Counted from the stretch's first letter, positions 48,581 through 60,423 are shown. The stretch: DNA of 64,000 bases from Symsagittifera roscoffensis (GCF_963678635.1 NC_087069.1:5751472-5815471); one strand, 5' to 3'. Numbers and translations: made by a program. Notes: generated by a model from the letters alone, not told the origin.

Positions 48581-50162
48581 AAGCTGAACTACGGCAAAAA
48601 CTAAAGCGCACAACCACAAGCGAGCTCACTAGACCGACCGATAAAGCTTGTTCAATGACTTTTTTGTTTGTTTTAAAATACTCCTGAACTTTTGACTCGA
48701 ATGAAACAGGTGCACTTCTGTTGCAGCGCTTGAATAAAGCCAGAATTACGAAGTTCTGGCGAATTAGGCATGAGTTCGCTTTCCACCTAGATTGTACTCC
48801 TCACGAATCAATCATATGCCAAAAATGGAGAGTAAATTACCGGTTGTAAATTCATTTTAATAATTCAGTTCAAAATGTGAACTTATTTCAACAAAGGAGT
48901 AAGCTTTGACTCTTATTTTCTGGTAATAATCTATAGTTTTGTTCAACTTTACAGAATTAAATGAACTGAAAACTTATGTTTGAATCGTTCAAAATTGATC
49001 ACGGATACATGCTGGAAGGAAATAAAATAATAATAAATAAAGTTAAAATTGAGACATTTCTTGTCTTGATTTTTTCGATTCATGTTTCCAAGACACTCTC
49101 CAATTTTTATAGAGTTTAGTACATTTACTGCATTCTTTCGAACTGTAACATGACACGGAGTATATAAGTATTAGATCAGTTACAGTTCTTGTAAAGTTCA
49201 ATTGTATTGGTCAAAAAAATTGAATAGATGGGCAAACCAAATGAAGAACCATAACTGTCGAAAAGCCAAACCAAAAGGTTCACGAAAAACGAAAGAAGCA
49301 TAAATTGTCTATCCTTGAATACCAATATTTCAAAGGTTTATATTAGAGTTTTCATCATTTAATTGACTAGAATTAACAGATGCGTTACTAGTGAAAGGTG
49401 CTACTATTTTATGAGTTTGAATTTTTTTTACAGTGCTTAAAAACTTAAGTACTGATAGTAAAACAAGGATAGGCATCGGGACTCAAGTAACCAGTATGTG
49501 TCAAAAAATGAAGATTTTTTTTCTAAAAATAAATGATGTCACAAGCAACAGTGTTTGATGATAGTCAAAAACCAAAAAGTTATGATAAATAGTTGAAAGT
49601 TTTTTTTTCTTCAATCATTTCGATGACTAATTATCTCGGGAGGGGATAAAAGTGCGCGTTGAAAAAAAAATAATTGCGAACAAGATCGAGCACCTAGCTT
49701 TTGGCTCTTTAGTAAATCAAAAGTTTCAATGCTAGCTTTCATTTCCAGATACTTGAAACATTCAAAATTTTGAATTTCTTTATATCTAGGTAGAAAACAA
49801 ATTATATGTAAAATATTAGAGCAAAAACACTAGAGAAATTGCGGGTGTGATGTGGGCGGTAAAATTAGGCAATCTTTTGTAGTAGATCAATTTGAATATC
49901 TAAAATGGTTTGAGCGAAAAGCAATCGCTGCCCTTAATTTTTCTGCAAAAGTGGAAAATCTAACCGGTTTTCTTCGACCCACCACAATGGTTCGACCTGT
50001 TTTGCTTTCTCGTATAAAGGGACAACTCCAAGCCAGAAAACAAAATGGCTCCGAGGTTTCGAATAAAACTGTTCTCTTTGAATTACTTTTTTTTCTTGAC
50101 ATTAAAAGTCTTGAAAAAATCCAATGCTGAAGACAAGCATTTTATCAAACTGTCTATTTCAG
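48581..50162. other. Non-coding stretch before the protease exon
   Basis: No domain is recognised. A 92-codon plus frame from 49852 has no motif I know and no conserved splice context. A missing middle exon of the serine protease should lie upstream of 50163, but I could not find it. Confidence 0.4.
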
Positions 50163-50354
50163 CTACAAAGATTTTCATGCGGATGACATTGCCCTGGTCA
50201 AATTGTCTAAGAAAGCCAAATATGGTACAACAATCTCACTCTGCAAGAAAGACTACTACAAGTCGAAGAAATACAAGCTGATCGTGGCGGGATTGGGCCA
50301 TGACTCGAAGAATGGTTTTCCGAAATATCTTCAGGAGGGTTTCGTAAGAGAAAC
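50163..50354 (+). CDS. Trypsin-like serine protease, internal exon (runs into gap)
   Basis: After a CTATTTCAG acceptor the exon reads YKDFHADDIALVKL, which contains the catalytic Asp of S1 proteases (the Asp before Ile-Ala-Leu). It continues to LIVAGLGHDSKNGFPKYLQE, matching the conserved region that in trypsins reads VAGWG....G..P..LQ, here with Leu for Trp. It starts with the last base of a split codon, so it cannot directly follow the exon at 34243-34483 (which ends after one base), and at least one exon is missing between them. The Ser-containing GDSGGP exon is not visible and would lie in or beyond the gap. It may be the same gene as 34243, with introns filled by transposons, or a separate one. 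Confidence 0.85.
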
Positions 50355-50554
50355 NNNNNNNNNNNNNNNNNNNNNNNNNNNNNNNNNNNNNNNNNNNNNN
50401 NNNNNNNNNNNNNNNNNNNNNNNNNNNNNNNNNNNNNNNNNNNNNNNNNNNNNNNNNNNNNNNNNNNNNNNNNNNNNNNNNNNNNNNNNNNNNNNNNNNN
50501 NNNNNNNNNNNNNNNNNNNNNNNNNNNNNNNNNNNNNNNNNNNNNNNNNNNNNN
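50355..50554. other. Assembly gap (200 N)
   Basis: This is a run of exactly 200 undetermined bases that truncates the protease exon and perhaps hides its last exons. Confidence 0.99.
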
Positions 50555-50779
50555 TTTTTGGGGTGATTGATAAACGGAAAAAATAAAATAGGATTTTCAT
50601 TTGAGTAAAAAATATTGAAACGATTACGATACGAACAAAAATGGTTGCTACAAATAGTTTAATCAAAAAAATTTGGTCATTTTGAATCATATAAGGCCCT
50701 GCACGGCCTAATCATGCCAAAAATAATTGATGAGAAAGAATTTTGTAAACCCAAACATATACATGATAAACAATTTTAC

Positions 50780-50962
50780 CCAAGAAACTTGAGCGCGGGT
50801 TCAAATTCTCAGGACCGATTGTGCCACAGAGGAGGTCCCTGGATGTGGTCTTGTCGCCTTTGGTGGTGGACAGCCACTGATTGCAGAAGAACTTCCACTT
50901 TTTTTCTGGGTTTCCTTTCTCCTCCACTTCTACACTTTCCAGGTGCCACGAAGCACTCGGCC
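50780..50962 (-). CDS. PLAT-domain protein, downstream exon
   Basis: This is the C-terminal half of a PLAT (lipoxygenase-homology) beta-sandwich. After the acceptor TATATTTCTAG the minus strand reads WPSASWHLESVEVEEKGN then KKWKFFCNQWLSTTKGDKT, matching the family pattern W.L..V.V.......F.C..WL. The first codon (TGG) is completed by the single base left over from the exon at 53773-54003, so the frame joins exactly. The end is uncertain: a GTAAAA donor would close the exon at 50780, otherwise the frame runs to TGA at 50712. A run of 17 C (minus strand) lies about 20 bases before the acceptor. Confidence 0.85.
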
Positions 50963-50982
50963 CTAGAAATATACCAAAGTTC

Positions 50983-50999
50983 GGGGGGGGGGGGGGGGG
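50983..50999. repeat. Run of 17 G
   Basis: An uninterrupted G run lies near the 3' splice site of the minus-strand PLAT intron, where it reads as a C-rich polypyrimidine tract. Its length may be unreliable. Confidence 0.9.
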
Positions 51000-51021
51000 A
51001 AACTAGATTTAAAAATGTAAC

Positions 51022-52391
51022 AAATGGTTCTTTTCTGAAGTTCGACCATGAAACTGAATTTTTTGGCAGTACAGCAAAAAGCACCTAGATACAAAAAAAA
51101 CTTATCGAAATCGTAGTAAACTTGGCTTTTTTTTAATTTTCCCACCAACTCTACATCCATTTTATGGTGTAATGAGGGGTATTATAAGGTTTATTTTGAA
51201 AGCCAGATATCCTCGTCAATGACTAAATTTAGTTCGCATGCCATTTATGTAACAATCGGTCAATCTAAACAAAAAAAAAGAAAAACCTTGAAACAATTCA
51301 GATTGGAGAGCTCGGGTGAAAGTGCTCGACCGAGAGAGTCGAAACATAAGTCGAGCACAGTCAAATTATTTTCAAATTATATCTATGCGGGATCTAACAA
51401 ATAATCTATTTTAAAATTTCGGTCGAGACAGTCCAGAAAGCCAAAACAATTTTGGTCGAGAAAGTCAATACATACTTAAACTGGTTTGAACAAGAGGAAC
51501 ATTTTTTTTGTGGCGTCCGAGAAAGCCGAAACAAACCAAAACTGGTCGAGAAAGTCGAAACGTACCAAAACTTTGTCGACATACTCGAAAAAATACCAAA
51601 AACTGGCCGAGAAAGTCGAAACATAACAAAATTTTGCCGATAAAGTTGAAACATACCGAATTTTTGTCGGGAGAGTCGAAACATACCACAAATTGGTCGA
51701 GAAAGTCAAAACATGCCAAAAATTGGTCAAGAAAGTCGAAGCCTACCAAAAAATTCTCGAAAAAGTTCATACATATCAGAAATTGGCCCAGAAAGTCGAA
51801 ACATACCAAAGTTTTGTCAAGAAGTCGAAACTTACCAAAATATGGCCGAGAAAGTCAACACATTTCGAAACTTGTCGAGAAAGTCGAAACACACCAAAAA
51901 ATTGGTCGATAAAATTGAAACAAATCGAAAATTGATCGATAAGATTGAAAGATACCAAAATTGGCCAATATAGTCAAAACTTACCAAAACTTGGTCGATA
52001 AAGTCGAAACATACCAAAAATTGGTCAAAGAAGTCGAAACATATTAAAAATTGAGCGAAAAAGTCGAAATACACCAAAATTTTGTTGAGAAGGTTGAAAC
52101 GTACCAAAAATTGACCAATAAAGTCGAAACATACCAAAAGATGATACAAAAGTCGAAACATACCGAAACTTTGTCGAGAAAGTCGAAACCTACTAAAAAT
52201 TGGTCGAGAAAGTCGAAACACACCAAAAATTGGTCGATAAGTAAAAACATGCTAAAACTTTGTTGAGAAACTCGAAACAAACCAAAACTTTGTCGACAAG
52301 GTCGAAATACAACAATTTTTGTTCAAGAAAAATGAGGCATAATTCGAGCACCTCAAGTGGGTAGACAAAAAAAGAGTCTCAATTTAATTTT
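51022..52391. repeat. 1,370-bp tandem duplication in the PLAT intron, copy 1
   Basis: This runs from AAATGGTTCTTTTCTGAAG to the next occurrence of the same sequence at 52392. It includes about 390 bp of unique-looking DNA and a 30-bp minisatellite. Confidence 0.95.
51411..52330. repeat. 30-bp minisatellite, copy 1
   Basis: About 30 tandem copies of GTCGAGAAAGTCGAAACATA followed by CCAAAAATTG, with variation. The period is a multiple of three, so long open frames arise on both strands in several frames. They are not genes. Confidence 0.93.
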
Positions 52392-53760
52392 AAATGGTTC
52401 TTTTCTGAAGTTCGACCATGAAACTGAATTTTTTGGCAGTACAGCAAAAAGCACCTAGATACAAAAAAAACTTATCGAAATCGTAGTAAACTTGGCTTTT
52501 TTTTAATTTTCCCACCAACTCTACATCCATTTTATGGTGTAATGAGGGGTATTATAAGGTTTATTTTGAAAGCCAGATATCCTCGTCAATGACTAAATTT
52601 AGTTCGCATGCCATTTATGTAACAATCGGTCAATCTAAACAAAAAAAAAGAAAAACCTTGAAACAATTCAGATTGGAGAGCTCGGGTGAAAGTGCTCGAC
52701 CGAGAGAGTCGAAACATAAGTCGAGCACAGTCAAATTATTTTCAAATTATATCTATGCGGGATCTAACAAATAATCTATTTTAAAATTTCGGTCGAGACA
52801 GTCCAGAAAGCCAAAACAATTTTGGTCGAGAAAGTCAATACATACTTAAACTGGTTTGAACAAGAGGAACATTTTTTTTGTGGCGTCGAGAAAGCCGAAA
52901 CAAACCAAAAACTGGTCGAGAAAGTCGAAACGTACCAAAACTTTGTCGACATACTCGAAAAATACCAAAAACTGGCCGAGAAAGTCGAAACATAACAAAA
53001 TTTTGCCGATAAAGTTGAAACATACCGAATTTTTGTCGGGAGAGTCGAAACATACCACAAATTGGTCGAGAAAGTCAAAACATGCCAAAAATTGGTCAAG
53101 AAAGTCGAAGCCTACCAAAAAATTCTCGAAAAAGTTCATACATATCAGAAATTGGCCCAGAAAGTCGAAACATACCAAAGTTTTGTCAAGAAGTCGAAAC
53201 TTACCAAAATATGGCCGAGAAAGTCAACACATTTCGAAACTTGTCGAGAAAGTCGAAACACACCAAAAAATTGGTCGATAAAATTGAAACAAATCGAAAA
53301 TTGATCGATAAGATTGAAAGATACCAAAATTGGCCAATATAGTCAAAACTTACCAAAACTTGGTCGATAAAGTCGAAACATACCAAAAATTGGTCAAAGA
53401 AGTCGAAACATATTAAAAATTGAGCGAAAAAGTCGAAATACACCAAAATTTTGTTGAGAAGGTTGAAACGTACCAAAAATTGACCAATAAAGTCGAAACA
53501 TACCAAAAGATGATACAAAAGTCGAAACATACCGAAACTTTGTCGAGAAAGTCGAAACCTACTAAAAATTGGTCGAGAAAGTCGAAACACACCAAAAATT
53601 GGTCGATAAGTAAAAACATGCTAAAACTTTGTTGAGAAACTCGAAACAAACCAAAACTTTGTCGACAAGGTCGAAATACAACAATTTTTGTTCAAGAAAA
53701 ATGAGGCATAATTCGAGCACCTCAAGTGGGTAGACAAAAAAAGAGTCTCAATTTAATTTT
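52392..53760. repeat. 1,369-bp tandem duplication in the PLAT intron, copy 2
   Basis: This is nearly identical to copy 1. I see only single-base indels, such as GTCCGAG versus GTCGAG near 51516/52886. It ends 12 bp from the 5' splice site of the PLAT intron (GT at 53772-53771). Confidence 0.95.
52781..53699. repeat. 30-bp minisatellite, copy 2
   Basis: This is the same array carried into the second duplication copy, unit for unit. Confidence 0.93.
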
Positions 53761-53772
53761 AAATGATCTTAC

Positions 53773-54003
53773 ATTTATTGTCGTGTGTGATTCGAAGCTT
53801 GTACAAATTTCCGAGGGATGGCATGAATGGCAAGTGGAACTCGTCAACATTGTTTCTCTCGAACTTGTTCAGGTGAGTTTTGCTGTCACTCAATTGGAAC
53901 TGGTCACTGACCCCGTTTTCGCCGAACAACACCACAAACACATTGGCATCCGTGCCAGCCATGATAATGTCACTCGTCTTTACTCGAACCACATATAATG
54001 CAA
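53773..54003 (-). CDS. PLAT-domain protein, upstream exon
   Basis: This 231-nt exon lies between a TTTGTTTGCAG acceptor and a GTAAGA donor. It encodes the first half of a PLAT domain: [45 protein letters not shown] and [13 protein letters not shown]. These match the family pattern K(T)..GAGTDANV, GE.G, FE....D.F and I.HDN. PLAT domains mediate lipid or protein contacts in lipases, lipoxygenases, polycystins and LOXHD1-type proteins, and which protein this is cannot be told from one domain. No ATG precedes the domain in frame, so earlier exons are expected above 54003. Confidence 0.87.
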
Positions 54004-57000
54004 CTGCAAACAAAATGACCGTATTATTTTCAAGCTTCTTCAAAAAGCGAACCAGGTTTTTTTTAAAAAAAAGGCACAGTAAAGCACCAAAAGCACATTT
54101 CGTAGAAACATTTGCTGTTAAATTTGAGTGTTTAAAAATTATGTTCTTGTGTAGTCGTTTTCAAGCAGCAATCCCTACGCGTTTTGAGCTCAATGGTTTG
54201 CGTAAAGGGAAAATTTTTTAATCAAAAAAGTTTATCTTAATCTCCCAGAAATTAAACAGTGTGAACTCGGTACCATAAAAACGTAATATTTGAGAGTTTT
54301 TACTAGTAAAATGTTACTGGCCGAAAATTGGCTGTTTTATTTTTTTTTTCATGTTATTTGTTTACTTTTAAAAATGTTTTGATTAATATCTTCTAAAATT
54401 CAAAAACATATAATTTTTTGTTTTTAACAGCAAAAATATGTTGATTTGACCTTCGGAACAGTCGGGTTGACCAAAACTGCTAGTCATTTTCTTTCCATAT
54501 ATTGATTACTGTCAAAAATACAAATTTCATCGAAATCCATAAGTACAAAAATTAGCATGGAAAAACAATGATTAGTAGTTTTTCTTAAATGAAAGTTTCA
54601 TGACTACCATTCTTCCAAAAACCAAAACTTTTTTTTTCTTTTACGCCATTCTTAAACTTTTCGGATTGTGTTTGAAACCGAAACCAAGAGACGAAGACCC
54701 TGGTTACTCAGAGCTTGATTTACCAAAATATTAAAAGGCTTGCACGTACGTACAATGCATTCAAAATGACCTGACTACATATGTCTCACACAAACAAAAT
54801 CATGAAAAGGTAGGCTTCTAAATATTGGCAACTATTTTCCAGAAAAAAAATTTTTCGAATTTGAAATTCTGAATTCAATATTCATTGTCCAGGACAACCA
54901 AATATATGCTAAACGAAAAAAGATATTTTATGAGCCTTTTTGGAAAAAATTGTTCAAGAAAACGAAAATTTTTGGCAAATGTTAAGTATCCAGGACTACT
55001 ACATGCACAACAATTTTGCCAGCATAAGAATACAAAACTCAAAATTTGCAAGTGTACAAAATAGGTTTTGCAACTAAAAAAGCTAGACAAAATCAGGGGG
55101 CAATTTGGAAATTACTTTATAAAGTTTTCGGTTTGGCAATCAAAAAACAGATGCTAGCCATAAATTTTTTATCGTAGAAAATGAATGATTAGTTTTTTTT
55201 CTTATTGCAACCGTTCCATTTCTACTGTATATTATTTTATGAGAGTAAAATTCTGATGTCTGCTAATGTCTTTTAATTTGTTCAAGATTTTTTAAATTAA
55301 ATTATTGTTTTCCCATAATTTTTCGGAAATTCTTTGACTCAGTTCACATTTCATTGACAAACCTCTTGTCCTCATAATCAGTGAAATTTGTCAATTTCAT
55401 TGACAAATTTCACTGAATATGATATCTTCATTATTTCCATCATTGCAAATGGTGAGGAACTTTGATGAGGTGTGTTTTATTTTTTTTTCCACGCAAAATC
55501 AGATAACACAAACAATCATCGGAACTGGCCCAGTGATATATCAGATTGAAGCCTTTTCAAATGCGATTACGAAAATCAAATTAATTCAAAAGTTAACCCA
55601 ATTAAAAAAAAACGATTTTAAAATTGTGAAATTTTAAAGAGAGTAAAGCGAGCGAGCAGCTTGCTTGAAATAGGAGGAAAAATTTTTATTTGCTTAACTT
55701 CACCCGTGAAACCTTAATTTTACCATAGAAAATTATGAGCCAATTTTGGAATTAAGAACTTCAAAAATTCAAAAGTTTCAAACTTGCTTAATTTACTATG
55801 ACTGACAAGTTTGATTAAATTCTAGGTTTTCGTTCGGACACTTTTATCACACTCCGCAGAAAAATTGCATAGTTCCAAAACACGTTTTCTAAAGTTTTTC
55901 ATAAGACTATGGTCGTTACATTCTGTGATAGTTGCACAGTAACCGGCTATTAGCGTTCAAACTCTATTATTTTAGATAAAATTCAAGTGCCGCAAGCAGA
56001 CAAAGAGTATCAACGAGTTAACGCCGCAAAAAAAAACATATCAATTTTGTTTACTTTGAAAATATTTAGCTTCCCTAAAAACTCTTTTTCACCAATGCTT
56101 GGCAAAATGTTAAACAGAGAAGCTTCTACGCTATTCAGTTTTAAAATAACTTTGAATTTTATCTATAATCATCGTAAAAACAAGAAAAAACAAAATTTGT
56201 ACGGAATAACGGTTTTTCTCGTAGCGGAAAAAAATAGATCAACAGGACCATTCATATCAGTCCGATTCTCTGACCGATCTAAATGTCGTTTCCAGTCTAC
56301 AACAGATTTTTTTCAAAAAGAGCGGTAAAAAAACTGAATACTCTATTTTTTCAATTTCAAGAATTTTTTTCTACATTTTAAGCATCTGTTTTTTCATTTT
56401 CATTTCAACTAAGGATGCATAAATTTGCATAACTTTCAATACATTGGATTATTACAAAAAATGCATCCTAGTTTTATCTTGTATAGCAACATCTTCAGCA
56501 TAGCGCTCGATTGTTTTCGATGGTGCCAATTTCATTGCTTAGACAACCTAAGGGCAAATAGAAGTTTTGTCAATAAGATCTCAAATTTGTTGCTTTTTAA
56601 TAAAAATCTGCAATAAAACAGTTAACGTTTTCATAAATCTATCAGCTAAAAATAAGAAAAAAAGCAATGGCATATCGAAACAACTGGTTTGCAAATAACT
56701 AAATGAAAAGCCAGAAATGATCATTTCAAGTCAAATTTTTGTCTGCAAGTTTAGATTTGCAAACGATGAAAAAAGTTTGATGACAAATTATTGAAAAAAT
56801 TAACTGATTAGAAACCATTTGGCTAGCATCGGACATCCATTGTTATCCCAAAGCCAGGGCAAAACTTAAAGGAACCAGGGCAATCATGTAATTCCTGGCA
56901 GAGGCTATCCAGTAACCCTGCTAGGAAATCCATGAAAAATCCTGGATAAACAGGCCTGGACACCTGCTAGGTACCCTTCTAGGAAATCAGAGTGTTTTCA

Positions 57001-57990
57001 CAAATATTTCACAAATTTTTCACAAATTTTTTTTACAAATTGTAGTTAATTTGGTAGATAACGTAGCCTAGACTCAATTTTTACACACAAAAAAAAAAAT
57101 CTCAAAGACTGTTGTGTGTGGAGCCATAATTGGATTTTTTGTTTTGAACTAAACTTGACAAAGAACTATCCCAAAGTATTTAAAACACCGTTTCTTTTGG
57201 ATAGAAGCTACTTAGCTTCATCGAAAAACTTGTGATTCGTTATGTTAAGTTCTTAAGCTGTGCGATGTTCAAACTTCCTTATCAACGCTTATTCTACAAA
57301 TGCAGTTTATCTGCGAGATTCTCACCAGTTAACCTGTGGGTTTTCTTTAATAATAATATCCTTTGGTTGATGTTGTTTTCGGGCAAGCGAGTAAAAAGCA
57401 GCCAAATTACATTAAAGTCCAGTTCAAAAGTGCAGCCAAATTACATTAAAAACCCGGCCTGGATTATCAGAGTGCCCCAGAAAGTCCAGGGCATTCTCTG
57501 CAAGTTTTTGACATGTTTTTGCTATAGCCAGGCCTGGCTCCAGGGTTGGACTCCCATAGACAGGTAACACGGTATAGTTCTTCTGGCTTTACCTTATGTC
57601 AGTGAACAATGAAATAAACTATGCTCGAACTACTTTATCGAAAATCAGATATCATTACAGCCTAAAACATATCTGACAGGTCGTTTGTGAGCTTTGGTTG
57701 CAGTGATATTTCAAAGGTTCAGTTGTATGTAGTTCGCAACATGTCACCGAGGATGTACTGGGCTGATCTGAAACAATCACATTCAGTTTCTAGGTATACA
57801 TACATTAAACCAGCAAGGAAGAGAGCTTGATTTGCTCGATATTTTACTTTAGAGCACAGAAAACTATCTGGTGTTTTTCGAAAATTTTTACATTTTTTCA
57901 ATGTGTAAAGGGACTGATTTTAACTAGTTATGCTTACTCGATTTTTATTCGAATTTTTCACTCACACCTACGGCAGTTTTCAGGTCTTCT
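54004..57990. other. Long non-coding stretch
   Basis: No gene or domain is recognised. It holds one strong hairpin (55378-55416). Two stretches (56840-57000 and 57450-57565) share AGGCCTGG-type GC-rich motifs. Short open frames such as 55987-56328 and 57232-57567 have no recognisable features. Confidence 0.4.
55378..55416. other. Perfect 18-bp hairpin with 3-nt loop
   Basis: TCAGTGAAATTTGTCAAT, loop TTC, then the exact reverse complement ATTGACAAATTTCACTGA. No T-run or gene is adjacent. The function is unknown. Confidence 0.9.
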
Positions 57991-58014
57991 TAATTAAAGC
58001 TTATTTTTAGTTTT

Positions 58015-58085
58015 TATCCGACTTTCGAAAAATGTAAGGAATATTTATGCTCGGGGTGGTTTTATTATTCAGACCAGTTCTCGAA
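58015..58085 (+). repeat. Family C repeat, end fragment
   Basis: CTTTCGAAAAATG with TTTATGCTCGGGGTGGTTTT matches the start of the longer copy at 58835. Confidence 0.55.
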
Positions 58086-58834
58086 ATGATGTCTCCCTCG
58101 GGTCAATGGACTTCGTGGTCCAAGAATGGGCGAGCTCAACAATAATTTATGTTAAACGCTCACTAATAAAGTAACGTGACGAAAAGAGCGCCGTGATTAT
58201 CATCACGCTCATCAAAACCGATTAAAATTCAATAAAGGCATGCTAATTGGTCTTATGAGTTACACGCGATTTTCAATATTTAGCTAAAAATGAACTTTGT
58301 AGAAATTTCTTTTGCAAAAAACTATTCGAGACCAGTTTATGAATAGTCGGAACATCCGGGGCTTCGACCTAATTGAGCATTTTTGTTATAGAATATCCTG
58401 GAATTTACTTAGAGTCCATTTTTTCATTCAACTTCTTTTTATTGTTTAGACGACTCGTCAATTTCTTCTCGAACATAACGAGGCCAAGCTACGTACTGGA
58501 TATATGTAGGTCTCTGACAGAGACAAGTCTTCAAAGTTGTTAAAACTGCGACGGAACAATCAAAGAAAACGAAAGGAAAAAAGAAGAACAAAGAAAGCGT
58601 CCTTGTTGTGGATTCCACTTACAATTCACAAATTACACAGTTTGACCTTATAATGAAGTATTTTAAATTTTTTTGATGTGAAATCGATTTATAAAAACTT
58701 TTAAAACCATTCAGTAGAAAACTACCAAATTAATAAAATACAAATTAAAATACAATTGATTTAGTTTTAATAACTTTGAACGGTTTCATGCAATATTAGA
58801 TACCTCAGGTTGCCTTAAATTTTTTTCTGACTTT

Positions 58835-59310
58835 CGAGGAAAAAGTGAAAAACTTATGCTAGGGGTGGTTTTTTCTTTCAGTCAATTTTAAACTTCTTAA
58901 CTTAGCCATTTTGACGAAACCTTTCACACCATCTAAATAATTTTGTTATTCTGGACTCATAGTTAAAATTAGAATTTACCTGTGATCATTTTTGTTTTAA
59001 AGAGTTGCGGGTTTTAAGAATCGCTAATATGGCCAATTTGGGATATTTATTGCGCGATATATTGCGTTTTTATAAGACGTACAAGCGAAATTAATGTGCT
59101 CCAAATTGAATCGAGTCCAGCTTTTTAATCCTTTTAAAAGAATAAGAAAATTAAACACACTCTGTTTTATTTTACATAGCATGTTGAGGGATAAATTGGA
59201 GAAAAAATTGGAGAAAATTCGTTAATTTCATCAATTTTTCAACCTTTTAATTGGCTTCGAAGTTCATTCCAATCAATAAGGGCTTCGCTCTGATACGCGA
59301 GCAGTCTTGT
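58835..59310 (+). repeat. Dispersed repeat family C, plus copy
   Basis: This copy begins near CTTTCGAGGAAAAAGTGAAA and TGCTAGGGGTGGTTTTTTC, continues through GGCCAATTTGGGATATTTAT and GCGCGATATATTGCG, and ends near ATACGCGAGCAGTCTTG. It is the inverted counterpart of 43425-43885. Confidence 0.7.
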
Positions 59311-59632
59311 TCTGTCAATGAAGAAACCCCTTTTGAATTTTTAGGTTTTAAGGAAACTACTTAAAAGATGATCGATTGGTATTTGTCTATCCAAAAAAAG
59401 TATTAATGTACGGGAGATTCATGTAATTTTTGAATAGGTTTTTTTCTTAAAACTTCATGCCAATTTGAAAACGAACATGATTTTAATTTTTTGTCTGCTT
59501 CAAAATTACGGAACAAGTTTCTTTAAAGTAACCAATCACTTCTGGAAAAAACTCCATTGTCAAAATCATGTAGAATAAAAAATCTAATTTTTAGCAAAAC
59601 CTATGCATGTTTTTCATTCGTACGGTTAAGTA

Positions 59633-60363
59633 CAGTGCTGATTTAAATTAACCGGACAAAACGCGTTAAACTTAAAATTTAAAACGCGTTTCTCTCAAAT
59701 TGGGTTGAGTTTACGTGAAAACGTATGAAAACAAATATCCTTAAAATTTTATCAGAATTAATATTGTGTAATTCGTTTTGCGAAATTCGGGCCCAAAATT
59801 TTATCTCAGGAATGGGTCATTTTGGCTTTTCTTAGCTAATCAAAAGTTACGCCGAAAATACTCGGTCGATCACAGACATAAATAAATCAAAGTCAGCCCC
59901 TTACGTAGCCCAACAAACTTAAAGAAGGGTATAATCTCCAAAATATTGTATAAGTTAATTTATTTTTGTTTGATAGACAAAAAAGGTCATTTTTACTATA
60001 TAAAATACCAACTTTTTATTTAAAAACAGTTTTTAAACGGTTTGAAATTTTTTTTGGGAGAGTATACCCTGCTTAAAGTTTGTTGGGCTACGTAAGGGGC
60101 TGACTTTGATAAATTCATGTCTGTGATCGACCGGGTATTTTCGGGGTATTTTTTGATTAACTAAGAAAAACCAAAATGACCCATTTTTGGGGTAAAATTT
60201 TGGGCCCGAATTTCGCAAAACACATTACACCATATTAATTCTGCTAAACTTTAGGCAAGTTTTGTATTTATACGTTTTCACGTAAACTCAAACCAATTTG
60301 AGAAAAACGCGTTTTAAATTTCAAGTTTAACGAGTTTAGTCCGGTTAATTTGAATCAGCACTG
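59633..60363. mobile_element. Tc1/mariner-type foldback MITE, 731 bp
   Basis: The ends are CAGTGCTGATTTAAATTAAC and the reverse-complement end TTAATTTGAATCAGCACTG. The element is flanked by TA on both sides (59631-59632 and 60364-60365). The two arms, about 310 bp each, pair over their whole length with scattered mismatches around a central spacer of roughly 100 bp. Arm landmarks include CAAAGTCAGCCCCTTACGTA on the left and TACGTAAGGGGCTGACTTTG on the right. TA duplication and CAGTG termini fit the Tc1/mariner superfamily. It has no transposase gene. Confidence 0.93.
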
Positions 60364-60423
60364 TATAAACAATTGATTAATTTGAACACACCTCAGTGTC
60401 CGATCGAGGCTTGGTTTTATGAT

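Noticed and set aside
50203-50586. Open frames crossing the 50355-50554 gap
   Set aside because: The middle is undetermined sequence, so continuity is meaningless.
51219-53649. Overlapping open frames on both strands in the PLAT intron (KSKHTKNWSR and FDFLDQFLVC type repeats)
   Set aside because: They come from the 30-bp minisatellite, whose period is a multiple of three, and are open on both strands. They lie inside an intron between two phase-matched exons.
53759-54043. PLAT exon starting as its own protein at 54043
   Set aside because: The frame start there is not ATG, and a strong TTTGTTTGCAG acceptor lies at the domain start.
57232-57567. 111-codon plus-strand frame
   Set aside because: No domain is recognised, codon use is AT-rich, and it overlaps GC-rich repeated motifs. 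Likely chance.
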